The notes below the pieces were generated by a model that worked only from the letters and a program-made list of their open reading frames with translations, was not told the origin of the DNA and searched no databases. From assembly GCA_001939145.1 (NCBI GenBank), contig LSRX01000800.1, forward strand, positions 22,177 through 86,176: DNA of 64,000 nt, in the 5' to 3' direction. Shown piece by piece: positions 1-11,824 of the stretch. The stretch is from Symbiodinium microadriaticum (lineage: Eukaryota; Sar; Dinophyceae; Suessiales; Symbiodiniaceae). Positions within the stretch are counted from its first letter, which is position 1; the number at the start of each line of letters is the position of its first letter. A program made the translations under genes and the position numbers.

Positions 1-117
1 ACCGCCACCCCCACCACCACCACCACCACCACCACCACCACCACGACGACGACGACGACGACGACGACTACTACTACTTCTGAAATACTACTGCTGCTGC
101 TGCTGCTTCTGCTGCCG
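1..117. repeat. Compound trinucleotide microsatellite
   Basis: The window opens with consecutive blocks of CCA, CGA, CTA and TGC triplets. A short TGG run follows at about 375-398. The long ORFs through it are repeat translations and are not treated as genes. Confidence 0.95.
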
Positions 118-639
118 CTTTTGCTTCTGCGGCTCCTGCAACTATCCCAGGGAAAATGGATTTGGCAAGTTGAAATTGTAAAACATTTTGCTGCGACGCA
201 AGCATGCACAAGTTCGAAGCTCCAGTTTCTTCATAGCCAGACCGTAGAAATTCGCGCAGGAGCCACATTACAATTCTCGAGCCGCTGGCTGCAACACCGG
301 ACCGTCAAGCGTAACAGGGTTAGTAAGTATTTCGTAGTGTTAGACTTAAGACCACCAAAGGCGATGGTACTACTGATGGTGGTGGTGGTGGTGGTGGTTG
401 TAGAAGTAGTAGGAACCCAGAACATGCGTAGAAAAAGCCACAAGAGGAAAACTAACGACCCAGGGCAGAGACAGGCGCGAGATTTGAACCGCAGACACGA
501 AGAAATGGAGAGAGAGTGGGGCAGCTATCCGTGCTCATGTGTCTTCAGGAAGCCAGCGAAGCTGCAGCCGCGACAGAGACTCGGCCATTAACAACGGTGC
601 ATCTCATGTCATGCACCTATCCCTGCTTTCGCTTCGCAC
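118..639. other. No gene recognised
   Basis: Apart from the TGG run near 375-398 I see no conserved coding signal here. It may contain 5' sequence or an upstream exon of the transporter that follows. Confidence 0.5.
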
Positions 640-2385
640 GTGCGACACCCCAGGTGGTGTGTCAGATTCAGCTGTGTGTTCTTCAATGTTCTTAGTGGCG
701 TCGTCAATGGCTACGACATTTGCATCACCACTGGCATCCTGGATTCGGTTGACAGAGATCTTCAACTTTGCGACACAGGTGGTGCAGTTGGCACATGCTT
801 TCTTAAGGAGCCGAGCACGACTGATACCGCCTAGGGCCATGGGGTGTGAAGGCATGTGCAGGCTTTTTATGGTTTGGGGCTTGGAGGGTTGCAGCATTCT
901 CTGATTGCAGGAGGCCGTTATGTCCTTCGCAAGCATTGGAGGTCTTGGAGCTAGGCTCTGTGGCCCCACAATAGCAGATAGATATGGTCGTTCAGCAGCG
1001 CTTTTTCTGGCTGACGTGCTGATCTTGGCTTCCGTCGCAATGCAGTCCACCACGAGAGCTGTTCCGACCTTCTTCCTCGCCCGCTTTTTGGTTGGTGCTG
1101 GAATGGGCTTAGCCTTCGTGGTGACTCCAACATACCTTTGCGAGATTGCTCCGCGAACACAGCGAGGTCTTTTTGTTTGCTTGCATGAAGTTGCCGTGTG
1201 TGTGGGGTGTCTGCTTGGCCTGCATGTGTCGTCACGAGACACCGCGGAGTGGCAATGGCATCATGTCATTGCTTTCGCAGCGCTTCCTGCTGCCGTACAG
1301 CTTGTTTTTGTGTGCGTCCTCCCAGAGAGCCCAAGGCGGGGTCGGGTCTGGGATTCATCGCTCCACGGATTTGAGCTTTGCTGAATTCGGGTTCCTGCTT
1401 GCTTCCTTTACAGTCTTTACAGAGTAGAGAGAGCTGTCAATGCAACTGTGTAGCTCATTTTGCCCGTCTTCCGAGGATCAAGTTCCCTAAACCTTGGGTT
1501 TTGGGGCTACGGCTTTTGAGCCCAAGGTGGTTCGCATTGCGAGGAGATGTGTGCGGGTTGGACCGTGCTTCTGCTATGTTGGGCCTGGAAGCCGAGACGG
1601 CAGAACTCCGAAAACTAGTGCAGACAGGAGGGGTAACTTCAGACCTTTCCAGCACAGGGGGAGGCAGTTGCTGCAGACGCAACTTGCTAAACTGGCAGAA
1701 GCATCGGCGGCCTTTGATGATTGCACTGGGTCTAGCAGGATGCAACTCGGCGACAGGGACTTTTGCAATCCAGACCTATGCATATGACTTACTTCGAGTC
1801 TGTGGCGTGAAGGAGCCCGGTGAATTGCTGCCAGTCATAGGATGGATGAAGCTGATCGGAGCTTTGCTTGCAATGTTCACCTCGGACAGCAAGTTGCTGG
1901 GGAGGAGACGGCTTGTTATCGGAGGAAGCTTCTTCTGTACAATTTGCGATGTGTTATTGGCATTACATCTGGCTCTGCCAACGTTTCTCACACCTGGGCT
2001 TGCTGCTTCTTGTGTTTTCTTTCGGATACTGTCCTGGAACGCGGGTTATGGTGGCGTGCAGTTCGTGGCAGTATCCGAAATCCTACCCAGTGAGGTCCGA
2101 TCTTCTTTCATGGGCCAGAGCCAAGTTGCGGCCAGCGTCATTGATATCCTGATCTTCCAGCTCTTCGAGACCTTGCTGTTTATGGACAAGGTCGCGACGT
2201 TCGTGATATTCGCCGCGATAAACTTTGGGTCCTGCCTTTTCGCTTTTCGATGTCTGCCGGACTTGCGTGGGATGTCACTCGAGGAGATCCACGCTGGATC
2301 TTCGAGGTCCTACGGAGTGTTGGAGGAGGAGGAGTCCAAGGAACCCCAGGCTAGAGTGATTGGAGCAGTCGAGCCCCGCATGTGA
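640..2385 (+). CDS. MFS sugar-porter family transporter (three exons)
   Basis: This is a membrane transporter of the major facilitator superfamily, sugar-porter type; substrate and membrane are not shown by the sequence. Exon 1 (about 640-771) carries TM1 with NGYDICITTG. Exon 2 (911-1335) carries the signature pieces ADRYGRSAAL, ARFLVGAGMG and PTYLCEIAPRTQRG, and ends in PESP. Exon 3 (1527-2385) continues as RWFALRGD, so the family motif PESPRW is restored exactly across a GC-AG intron at 1336-1526. Exon 3 also has the second-half LGRRRL motif, the remaining membrane helices and the typical C-terminal GMSLEEI. The exon 1/2 join keeps frame with a GA donor at 772. The true start codon is not certain; 640 is only the 5' limit of the open frame. 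It ends with TGA at 2383-2385. It is shorter than usual at the N-terminus, so a further 5' exon may be missing. Confidence 0.85.
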
Positions 2386-3255
2386 CAGCTTGAGCTTGGG
2401 TCGGGGTAGTATGTGTGCTGTTGATCCTGCATAGCGGGAATAGCATAGCTGTCATCCAAGCTGTTACGCTGCTGAGCGAAAGTTTTCTGTACTCGAGCTC
2501 CGTTCGGAGTTGCCACTTTTCTGTTTGGCTCACAAAGCCTAACCACTTGCAGGGCTCAGGAAGTCATCGGAAATGCAATATCCCCGGGCGAGAATGCAAA
2601 AGGGATCACTCACGACTTCTTGTTTTCAGGGAAGCCGAATTCGGGAATCGAGGGCGACCTTGAACCTCTGAGGCCGGACCCCTTTCACGATCCCGTGGTC
2701 GCAAACTTATCGAGACGGCGTTGTGGCATCTTCCTAGCAGCTCCTTTCAGTCAGGTCCAGGTCCTCGGCCGCTGTCTGCACCTTGTGATTCTGCAGATTA
2801 TTTCGAGTCCTGACAGCAAGATCGCCCATCGGCAATCACACAAACTCAGACTTGGAATACTTAGAAGTGTGCGACGAGAAGTCTCAGAGCAGTCCTGAGA
2901 TTTTCCCAGGATATGTCCACTCCGCGCTTGGAGGCCAATGGCGTGGGTGGTTGGCGGTCGTGCCTGTTTGCTGAGTGAGTCGCCAGGCTCATGGTTTTGG
3001 CCGCCCTCGCTGACCGAGCCTGAGCGAAAGAGTACAGGGCGACTTCTTACGTGCATGCCAGCCTCCTTTGCGCAGTGTGATGCGCTTTGCCGCTGCCCTT
3101 CTCATAGTTAAGAGTGCTGTGTGATGGCACGAAACTAGTGCAAATCTTGATGTTGGCTCGAAGGTAGTTAGGTCCTTCCACCTTGTGAAGACATACCACT
3201 GGCAGGCTGAAGCACGTGCAACATGCTGAGACGCCGCTTTCTGTCCTTTGCAGGC
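2386..3255. other. Intergenic, no gene recognised
   Basis: Only short open frames on both strands and no motif I can name. It separates the transporter stop from the signal peptide of the next gene. Confidence 0.5.
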
Positions 3256-4707
3256 ATGGCACTCCGGCTTTTCCTCTTGGTCACCTCGGCAGTGGCGACA
3301 CCAGAGCCTGTAGGCCAGCGTCCGTGGCCCTCCCCCCAGCATTTCCGGCCGTAGACGGCTGGTCCCAGGTCCTGTTTGCTCCGGCTCCATCGAACTTCAG
3401 GGCCACGGCTCCTTGGAAGAAAGGCCTCAGCACTGGTGGCTGTCAGGGGGCCCCGGAGCTGAGGTTCCATTCAAACAGCCAACGCCCACTGGAATGTGCC
3501 GGGAGAATTGGCTGGAAGCGTGGAAGTGAGTGATGGAGCTATTCACGTATTCATGAAGGGCCGAACGTACTTCTCAGATACTTGCTTGCCCACGCAGTTC
3601 AACAACAGCCACTATTCCAAGATCTTCTTGCTTGGAAAAAGCTTGCGATGGACCACTGACATCTCACAGACAGACTGTGGTTGCAATGCAGCGTTTTACC
3701 TCGGTTCACTTCACCAAAACTCCGACATCTCAAAATGCGAAGACCATTACTGCGATGCCAACGACGTGTGCGGTGTGCGCTGTACAGAAATAGACTTGCA
3801 AGAGGCTAACAAGTATGCTTTCCACTCTGTGTTGCATTTGCCAGACGACAATTCCGGCATGGGACTAGGGTACGGTGGTGGAGGTTTAGATTGGAGCTGG
3901 CACCGAGACTGGACCAAAGAAGAGTATGGTCCAGGGGCCAACTGCATTGACACCAACCACCCCTTCGAGGTCGAAGTCGGGTTTCCTGTTGGGAGCGATG
4001 GTCAACTTGTGGCGATAACAACCCGGCTGGCCCAGCTCGGAAGTCCATGTGAGCTGACTGCACAGGTTTTGACGGATTCCTACACTTTCCAGGGACGGAA
4101 GAGCACGAGTGAGCTTACCCAAGCCCTCCATGAAGGAATGACGCCCATCGTCAGTTATTGGAGCGCCGAGAACATGCAGTGGATGGATGGCGAAGGTGCA
4201 GACGGGTTGGGCCCGTGTCCCGAAGACGTCCCGGAGCAGTGCGGAGCATCCGTCCAATTCTATGCAGCCTGGTGGCAGGCTTCGCTTGAGACCCTGCAGT
4301 TTTTGTTCTTCAGCGGTCAGTTGTAACTGGTTGTGTGCATAGGATGCTGTTTGCCTAAGCTTGTTAATGTTTCGTCTGTGCTGCAGCGGCAGCTAAGGGC
4401 TTCGCATTGGAAAGATCCTCGGACAAAAGGAGCCCTCTGCGCATCTCGTGCTTTGAGAACGCTTGTTGTAACAGTCTGTTCGAGCCAAGGTTTGGAAGAA
4501 AGGCTCATCTGACGAAGCCATGTGACTGTCGAGGATTATTAATTCGTCGGGGAACTGCATGATGAGGTGATCCGATGTGTTGTTTGAAACTCAGACTCCC
4601 AGAAGTCCGAGCTTAAGCAGGCCACTTCACAGTGTCAATCTCCACATTCATGTGAGCCCGGACAGTGCAATGACTTTTGCCTCGAAGGCCAATGCGCCTC
4701 AATCTAG
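3256..4707 (+). CDS. Secreted glycoside hydrolase family 7-like (cellulase-type) protein
   Basis: Probably a secreted or wall-directed beta-glucanase. An ATG at 3256 opens a short exon encoding a signal peptide, MALRLFLLVTSAVAT. The main exon (about 3464-4278 or 4326) matches GH7 in order: DCGCNAAFYLGSL, then EIDLQEAN at 3787-3810, then GPGANCIDTNHPFEV. The E-x-D-x-x-E triad (E codon 3787, D 3793, E 3802) corresponds to the GH7 nucleophile, assisting Asp and acid/base. It is shorter than fungal Cel7 catalytic domains (about 430 aa). If the frame is read through it stops at 4326. A GC donor at 4279 joins in phase to an AG at 4620, giving a terminal exon 4621-4707 with the Cys-rich tail SCEPGQCNDFCLEGQC; that exon is inferred. 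Dinoflagellates are known to have GH7 cellulases linked to the thecal wall and cell cycle. An unresolved middle exon may lie between 3350 and 3463. Confidence 0.75.
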
Positions 4708-5141
4708 ACGGAGGTTAGTGCCAGGTGCGTGAAGAGGCATTTTTGCATGGCTGCACCATGCATGGTTAGGTCCCCAGTCCCAGTAACAAGCTGAGGTTGC
4801 CGGAGCCCTGTGTCAAAAAGCGATTATGGGCAGACTTGTGCGGGCGGTGTCAGATCGGTGGATGGATTGTTCAAGACAGTAGCCGCTTCTTATGCACGTA
4901 GTGCGACCGCAAGTTTCTGCCTCTTTGTAACTAAGGTCAGTCCGTACAATGCCGTGATGTGAGCACTAGATATCACTTCCCTATCAGCTTTCTACCCCCC
5001 TGCCGGGTGTGAAAAAGCAGCCTTCGTTGGCAGAGACTCTAGACTCTCAGGCTTCAGCAGAGCCCCAACCGACGACTTCCCGAGTAGCTTCAGCCTGACA
5101 CAGTAAATTCATTCTGCAAGCCTTTGGCAGCGGTGTTCGCC
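4708..5141. other. Intergenic, no gene recognised
   Basis: No conserved coding signal seen on either strand. Confidence 0.5.
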
Positions 5142-5898
5142 ATGCGCCGCGACATGCGGCGATACTACACGGAACCTGCACCGCTCAAGCTCGTGAAGCA
5201 GCTTGGACAGGAAACAAACGGTGCCCAGTTCCTGAATTCCGTGGAACGAGACAGAAGATGCAAGCCTGAAGAAGTTGAGGCCTTCGCTGTCGCGCAGCGT
5301 CTCCGGGCAAGTTCCGCTCGTACCACCCGATACCGACGGGGTGAGGCAACAGCTCTTGACAGACGGCCCGTCCACGACCCTCAGGGATGTGGCGAAAGGC
5401 ATTATCAGCAGGCTCCTGGCAAACCCAGAGCTGGAAGACGTTGCTTGCCATAAATTATGCAGCAGAAGGCTGGATGTAAGAACTTCATGCTCCTCTGATC
5501 CGCCTCCCGATTTTGAACTTCCTGGAGCGAGCCTGGGGCCTTGGCCCCCGATCTGAGGAAGAAGAGTTGCTTTTCTTGAGGGACTGTGTCGGGGCGAGCG
5601 TGGAGACTTTGTCCATGCCCTGTGCGCTACTGCAGCGTGATACCGGCAACTCAGCCAAGTCACTTTAGTTAGTGTTCGCTGCACACACTCCCCGTGCATT
5701 GGACATGCCCTCCTTTTGAGCAGGTTTTTTTTTGGCTTGCTTTTCGAAGGTTTTCCAGTCCCACACCTTGCTGCGGGGATTTTGTGCTGGGACTGTAGCA
5801 ACAGTATCCCAAACGACCTAGCAGGCGACTTTGTCGTGGCAGCCGCAACACTTCAACAATCAGGAGGCAAATTATCTTACATATGGGTGGGTTTGTAG
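5142..5898 (+). CDS. Candidate 5' exons, possibly the N-terminal part of the phosphodiesterase gene
   Basis: An ATG at 5142 begins MRRDMRRYYTEPAPLKLV, a frame open to about 5300. A second frame (about 5305-5450) encodes STTLRDVAKGIISRLLANP, and a third near 5760-5880 encodes GDFVVAAATLQQSGGKL. These have ordinary protein composition, all lie on the + strand, and sit just upstream of the phosphodiesterase catalytic exons, so they may encode its regulatory N-terminus. I recognise no domain in them and the splice sites are not resolved. The 230-codon minus-strand ORF over the same DNA is judged a shadow. Confidence 0.35.
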
Positions 5899-6900
5899 AT
5901 GTCTTTCCAAACACAGCACGGCCCGACGAGCTCAGATGTAGGATCATTTGACAGCCTGCCCAAGCGCCAAGGCGATGGAACTCCAGGCGTCCTGCTCTCG
6001 CTGAACAAGACAGCCTTTTCATGTTTTTTCCAGTTGGCCAAGTTACCGGAGGTTCAACTTTAGGGAGAGTGATGATTTGGGGGGGTCCTTGCAGCTGCCA
6101 GGTGGATACGTTGCTTGACTTGAAAAAACAGCGTGTGCATGATGGCGACTATCTCCTGGCACTTCGGTGATAGTCAGTCCGGATTCCAGAAGCAGAGCTA
6201 AGGACTACCTGTGTTCCATCTATGCCAAGCAGGCCCTGATACGCTGGAGTTGAATTCAAGCGTGTAGTGCAGTTGCAGCAGTCAGGTGCAGCCAAGCTCG
6301 TCTTGTCCCGGAACGCCTGCCAGCCGGTCTAGAACGCCTTCCGTGGCTTTCCGACCACCAAATTGGGACTCGATAGACTCGAAGATGTTGACGGCCTTCG
6401 CATCCCGCTCTCAACTTCAGCTCATGTCGCTGTTTCTGTAGGTTCTTCAGCTTGTAGCGTTTGACTTTGCTGTAGCTGTTCATTCATAAATTCATGGTGA
6501 CTGCAGCCCGGCCATCGACGAAGCTCAGGACCATTGGGACTTTGACAGTGTCTCGGCGCAACGTAGGCTTGGTCACGTTGCTCTTCGTTCGAACTCTAAG
6601 TGTACAGCGAGGGCTGAAGTTGCGTCTATGTTGCTGACCAAGGCTTTGAACTGTCAGAATCAACCAACGGACGTCCGCTGCATTTTGCTGGCTGGAGGGT
6701 GCTTGACGGCTTCTTTTCGGATGGGTCCAGCCCTGAGCTTGAGACTATAGGTCGTGCTGGACCGTTGCGCATGGAGACACGTTCCAAGGATGGAAATCGT
6801 CCTGGACATGGAAAAGACCAGTCGCTTCTTGGAAGCCGCCGAGGACCCTCCAGCTTCTGCTTTTGTCTGTCAAGAGTGCAGCTTCTCTTGTGGACAGTGC
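5899..6900. other. No exon resolved; probable intronic or 5' part of the phosphodiesterase gene
   Basis: A frame around 6790-6860 reads MEIVLDMEKTSRFLEAAED and could be an exon upstream of the metal-binding motif. The rest shows nothing I can support. Confidence 0.35.
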
Positions 6901-9900
6901 AGCTTTGACTTACGCACGCCATGAGGAGATGTATCAAAGACCTGATAAAGTACTTTATCACAACAATGTGCATGCAGCAGACGCATCTGGCTTGCAGTTC
7001 AGCGTGCTCTTGCATATGGCAGGCTTCGTGCGTGTTCAGAGTGATTGGATCGCTTCTGAAATTTGTTTGAGGTGACACAAGGCGTGCATGCCTTGCTCGT
7101 GCAATTTGGTTTCGCAGCTTTCTTCGATCAGCTCAGCATCCTGGCACTTCTCCTGGGCGCTGTGGTGCACGACATGGGCCGCTTGGATTTGTCCGGACTT
7201 ACCCGATGTGCGGGCATGGGCATCAGTTTTGATTGTGTGCTCTGGCTCCAAAACTTCAATCGCTTGAGGCCATGATGGGCGAACGAATTCTTACCATGTG
7301 AATGTCGGGGACGACATAGCCTTGACATGGAACGCCTCTTGTCGGGCACAGCTTTCGGTTTCTACGAAAGGGGTTCTGTAGGAGCTTGCGACAGATATCT
7401 TTGAGCGTACTGTTGCTCTTGTCCGCGCCGGCCTGAGGCATCTTTCACTCTACGAAAGGGGTTCTGTAGGAGCTTGCGACAGATATCTTTGAGCGTACTG
7501 TTGCTGGCCTGAGGCATCTTTCACTAGAGATTGATGAATGGCTTGTGTTAGGAGGGCTTCGCCCAGCCCCCCTGTGGATTGGCCCGCCTTCCCCGTGAGC
7601 TGCAGAAGGACAGACCGTACGACCCTTCGCAGCGTCCTGAAACTGCCTACAGCATCCATCCTTAGAAGCCGGATGTTCGCAAGGAGACCCTGTCAAGTCG
7701 TAAAGTTGTCGTCTTTGCTCACTCTCGGTGATGTGCTGATTGAGCTATAGGACAAGTAGCAGGGCCATGGTTCGCAAATCGACAGGTTTCTGAATCAGGT
7801 TGAATCAGGCCAGGCGGTCCGGAGCTCAAATATTCCCCTCTACCTAAGCAGTGTGATCCAAGTCTTCTGTCAGTGGCGCAGGCATCGCTGACTGCAAACT
7901 GAAGTCCGTTTCAATTTTGTTTTCTAGAAAGTCCTCTATCACCGCCGATTCCCGCCTCTGACTCATGATTGTGGATAGGACGAACACTTGATGTAACCAC
8001 TAGCCGAACGCACCGAGTCTCTGCACCCCAGCCGAGGATATTAGCGTTCTGGAGAACATGCATATCTCGAAGACGTTCAAGCTCATGGTCAGCGTTCACT
8101 CCCGAGTTGCTTCAACAGAGTGGCCACCATTCAATCATGCTCAACTACATTTTTGCTCGACCACTGCCAGGATCCATCTTCAAATATATTGGCAGCTTAG
8201 CCGATATGGCTGTGGCATGAGAGTCCAGGCACCCTGCGAAGTCCGTTGGAAGCACCTGTTGCAAGCTCAGGATGGGTTGAAGCATGATCACCGCACTCGC
8301 CTTCGGAAAGAAATGGTGGAGGCCAGCCTTCACTTCGAGGAACCAGAACGGTGAGAGGCTTCAGTCAGTGGGAGATCAGTGTGCACGTAGGCTGTTTGCG
8401 GTTAGCGGTTGGCGCTTAGCGCAGCCTTTGATTCCGGCAAACGGGCTTTAGCTTGAATTCCTTTTTGGCTCAGGTGGTTCTCGGTACAGATATGTCGTCT
8501 CATTTCGGGAATGTGGTGACTTGCTTGCACAGAGACCAGCGTCAGTGCAGGGGGGTCACACTCTCCATCTTTGAGCTAGGCTGACTTCAAGACGTTGGTC
8601 GAGAAGCTTGGGAACGACACGCAGGAGTGGCACGAAGAGAAAGCCATGCAAATTGGCAAATAAGAAAGGCTCGAACATTTGCGCGGTGTTGTATCTAAAC
8701 TAACGACTGCGTTCGCCCTACGCCCGTGCAGCATCTGTCGTTCGTGCTTGGATGCTGAGTGCGGGGAGCGGGGGGTGCTTTCAGCCTAAGGTCTGCAATG
8801 CGGGTGATGGTCCTCCATGCGATAGATATCTCTAATCCGGCCAAGATCTTGCCGCTTTCGGACAAGTGGTCAGCATCTCCATCGCATAAGTTTGTCAGGG
8901 ACAGAGACGAACAGTTAGCAGGTATTAGGAGCGGAGTACACACCCGGCCGATGTCTGCTGGAGCTCACAGTCTTGCAGCGATCGTGGTGTTGGGATGGGT
9001 GCCGCTTGGTGCTTCCAAGGATCTGCTGCGACAAGAGTTCTTTCTGCAAGGGGACCAGGCCTAGAGTCACGAGTGCGCATGGCAAAGCACGGCACATGGC
9101 ATGGCATGGCATGGCATGGCATGGCATTGAAACACGGAAAGCTTGCGAGCCTGGCAGGAAAAGGAGCTTGGCCTGCCCGTGTCTCCTCTCTGCGATCGTG
9201 ACACCGTGCGGTTCGCAAGCTCGCAGGCACTGGTGGAGCTTCATCTGGGTCGATGCCGTGTCTCACCTTCTCCCAGCAACACTCCCGAAGTAGCTGTGGA
9301 TCAGGAGTCAAGAAGTGTGAGTCCGAAAAGCAGCAAGCACCAACTCAGAAGGCCTTCACTCGGAAAATCAATATAACCTGGATGCAAAAATTCTTTAGGT
9401 TTCGGATGAGAGAACGCAGTGTATCTTGGGTTCGCATGTGTGTTCTTTGAATCAAGTCCCTTTGGCTGTTTGTTTCTTATTCTGATCCGTTGCTGTCCGA
9501 CTTTGCCTCTGGCATGCTGTTCCGGACTGGCTCTGCCGGATTGAGCCACCGGATCACCACCACAGCGCAACAGCGCCGCAGTGCCACAGCCAGTTTCCGC
9601 ACCAGCGGAAGCCTTGGCCGATTCCAAGCCGAGGTCAGGCCTTCGCACTTTCGCATAACAACCCTCGACAACCAAGGGTCTCGGGGTTTCGCCTCCCACA
9701 TCAGGATAGGTTACTGGCTGGGATTCGAGTAGACGATACCTTTTTGTAGCACGTTTTGAGACTTCTTTGCTGTTGGGAGTCCATGGTGTTACATGCGAAC
9801 GTGACGTATGTCTGGCACAGTTTACCCGAATGGCAGGGCGAAGGTCAGGAAAGAAATGTTTAGTGAGACGACCCGACATAAGTGCGGGCCGGCGCCGTTT

Positions 9901-10005
9901 CTACGCTGGCAGGTCGGTTTCTTTACCATCATCGTGCAGCCCACCTTTGCGCTGTTGGCGGAGCTGCAGCATAGAGTGAAGGCTTGTGCTCCTGCGCGAT
10001 TGTAG
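6901..10005 (+). CDS. 3',5'-cyclic nucleotide phosphodiesterase, class I catalytic domain (at least 11 exons)
   Basis: It hydrolyses cAMP and/or cGMP. Exons placed by motif continuity: A to 6982, B 7072-7177, C 7269-7333, D 8037-8087, E 8271-8321, F 8474-8515, G 8580-8647, H 8785-8872, I 9020-9058, J 9158-9226, K 9913-10005. Spliced together they give the PDE core in order: YHNNVHAADVTQ, then AVVHDMGHDGRTNSYHV (metal-binding HD..H.G..N), LTWNDISVLENMH, GTDMSSHF, LHAIDISNPAK, KWSDLLRQEFFLQGDQ, GLPVSPLCDRD and SSQVGFFTIIVQPTF. Two His and two Asp metal ligands (HN..H, HD, DIS) are present. Ten introns are inferred: eight have GC donors, and two (8088, 8516) have GT. Most are phase 0. Specificity for cAMP or cGMP cannot be read from the sequence. 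The frame stops at 10003-10005, just before a short stretch (NLVEAAWHIM) that resembles the last helix of the domain. Start and regulatory region are unresolved. Confidence 0.88.
7361..7524. repeat. Imperfect direct duplication inside a phosphodiesterase intron
   Basis: The 88-bp segment 7361-7448 is repeated head-to-tail at 7449-7524. The two copies are otherwise identical by eye, but the second lacks 12 bases (cttgtccgcgcc). Both lie within the 703-nt intron 7334-8036. Confidence 0.9.
9095..9127. repeat. Pentanucleotide repeat (CATGG)n in a phosphodiesterase intron
   Basis: About 6.5 units of CATGG fill the middle third of the 99-nt intron 9059-9157. No coding meaning. Confidence 0.9.
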
Positions 10006-11824
10006 AATCTGGTAGAGGCGGCCTGGCACATCATGTCCCGCACAGGATACCCAGCTTGCGCACCTTCGGAAAAATACGGAAGCCTGGGAGACACGGAAGA
10101 AGGCAGAGTCGCTTGGCTCGGTGATCGAAGCCTCGGCTCATCGCAACAAGAGAGAAGGTCACTAGGTCTAGGTCACTACAGGCATCAATGGTCACTAGGT
10201 CAGACTTGCGCACAATGTTGTGCATCTTCCTTTGCTTGTGTGTGGACTCGGCTTGTTCTTTCCATTGGCCTTTGCAAGCTGTTTGGTCGTTCCCGGCAAA
10301 CTTGGCCACCTTCCGCCCAGTGTGCAAAAGTAGCAACTGCAGCAGCATGCCAGTCTTGGCGCACCGAGGTGCAGCGAACATGTAAGTCCCTCGCTTCGCG
10401 GATCTCCACGTCAGATTGCTGTGCCTTCCACTGGGTGTGCGACCAGAGGGTCCTACACGAGGCCAGGCTGAAAGCTGAGCATTGCGGGTCGCAAACCGTG
10501 GGGCGTGTTTCCAGGCACGAGCCTGGGCCAAGCGCCGCCAGAACAACTTCGAGCCCACCCGGTGCGCCAAGTGTCTCCAGCGAGCCCAGTCCGCTGCGGA
10601 GCTTGCCTGGGGTCTCATCTTCCAGATGTCCCTGAGTCCCTGAGCCAAAGTACACCTTGCAGGGCGTGCTTGCAATGGCAATGGCTGCAGTTCTGCCAGA
10701 TTCCAGACCGGGCTGTTTTCAGGAAGAGTCACTGAGCACATAGTCTTTTCCGCAAGTCTGCGAACTGGAGCTCAGCGTGGAGAGTCTTGTGTCTTCCAGC
10801 CACTCGCCTGGCGCTGGGGGAACTCGGTGCCGGGGCCCAGGTGCCATGTGAAATCGCATCGCGCCGGGCCAAAGCTCAGTGGTTGCTGCGTGTGTTTAGT
10901 GCTTCTCATGTCGGATTTCACGATGCCTCTGCACTTCTCTTAGATTTCAGTCCGAAGTTTGCTGTGTTAGGCCTCACAACGGTAGTGAACATCTTGTTAG
11001 GTCCACAGGCAGTGTATGCCAGCACTCGTACTGCGTTTAGTTGGTTCCCTGCTGAACTGGACGGTGTCCAGTAAGTAACGGAGAAGCGACTTGCTTTTCC
11101 CTCAAGACCACAGATACTTGGAACGAGCTTTCGGGGTAGATCGTAAGACTGCCTCGAGAGCCCTTGTGCGAAGTACGCTTTGCTCTTTCATCACTCGACT
11201 GCGCTACAAGGCTGTTGCAGAGTTTCAGCAGCTTTCGTGTTGCTTCGAGATGTGGAGCGGGACAACGCACCCGTCGACAAAAGAAGCGGTCAGTTCACGG
11301 GGTATATCTGAGATGGCAGTCTGTTTCCCTGAAACCCTTCGGTGATACTCGACAGTGACTTGGCCTCGGTACGTGCTTGCAGCATTTTGGCACGGGAGGG
11401 TTCCCTTTTTGGCCGGCAGCGCGCGTCGGCTTAAGGGGGACACAGGACCGGGAGAACGGGTTGAAGCAGCCATTGATGCCCTTTCGTTGTGATCTGCCGA
11501 GCCGCTCTAAGGCCATGGCAGAAAGCGTGGCAGCGCTAGGGTTTACGATCACACCCGAAGGGTCCGGATGCAGGATGCTGAGCCTTTCGAAGGGGGCACT
11601 GCTGGGAGCTGGACTCGCTTAAACTCAAACAGCGCTGAGGTGCGTCGACCAGGGGGTATCGTCCTCAGGGAGCGCTCGCTCGCTGTTGTTTTGCTCGTCT
11701 CATGTTCGCTTTTGCATTGAGACATCGGCCCCTTGTCGGATCAAAAAGGGCATTGCCCCTGCAGGATCCCGTAGGGTTCCCACGGTTGGCCCTGAGTCCA
11801 TAATGACGCTAGCTCCTGAGAGCC
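10006..11824. other. No gene recognised; possible 3' part of phosphodiesterase and unassigned ORFs
   Basis: Open frames at 10787-11074 (+) and 11377-11622 (+) have no recognisable domain. The first contains a hydrophobic stretch, TTVVNILLGPQAVY. A GGTCACTAGGTC motif occurs twice near 10157-10200. Nothing else is supported. Confidence 0.4.

Noticed and set aside
475-505. tRNA on the minus strand suggested by GGTTCAAATC
   Set aside because: The bases flanking the loop do not pair as a T-arm and no acceptor or anticodon arm fits.
5109-5801. 230-codon minus-strand ORF
   Set aside because: Ser-rich without domain, and opposite + strand frames with better protein character.
8460-8476. Spliced-leader-like piece TTTTTGGCTCAG
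   Set aside because: It is the 3' end of a phosphodiesterase intron and matches only about half of the dinoflagellate leader.
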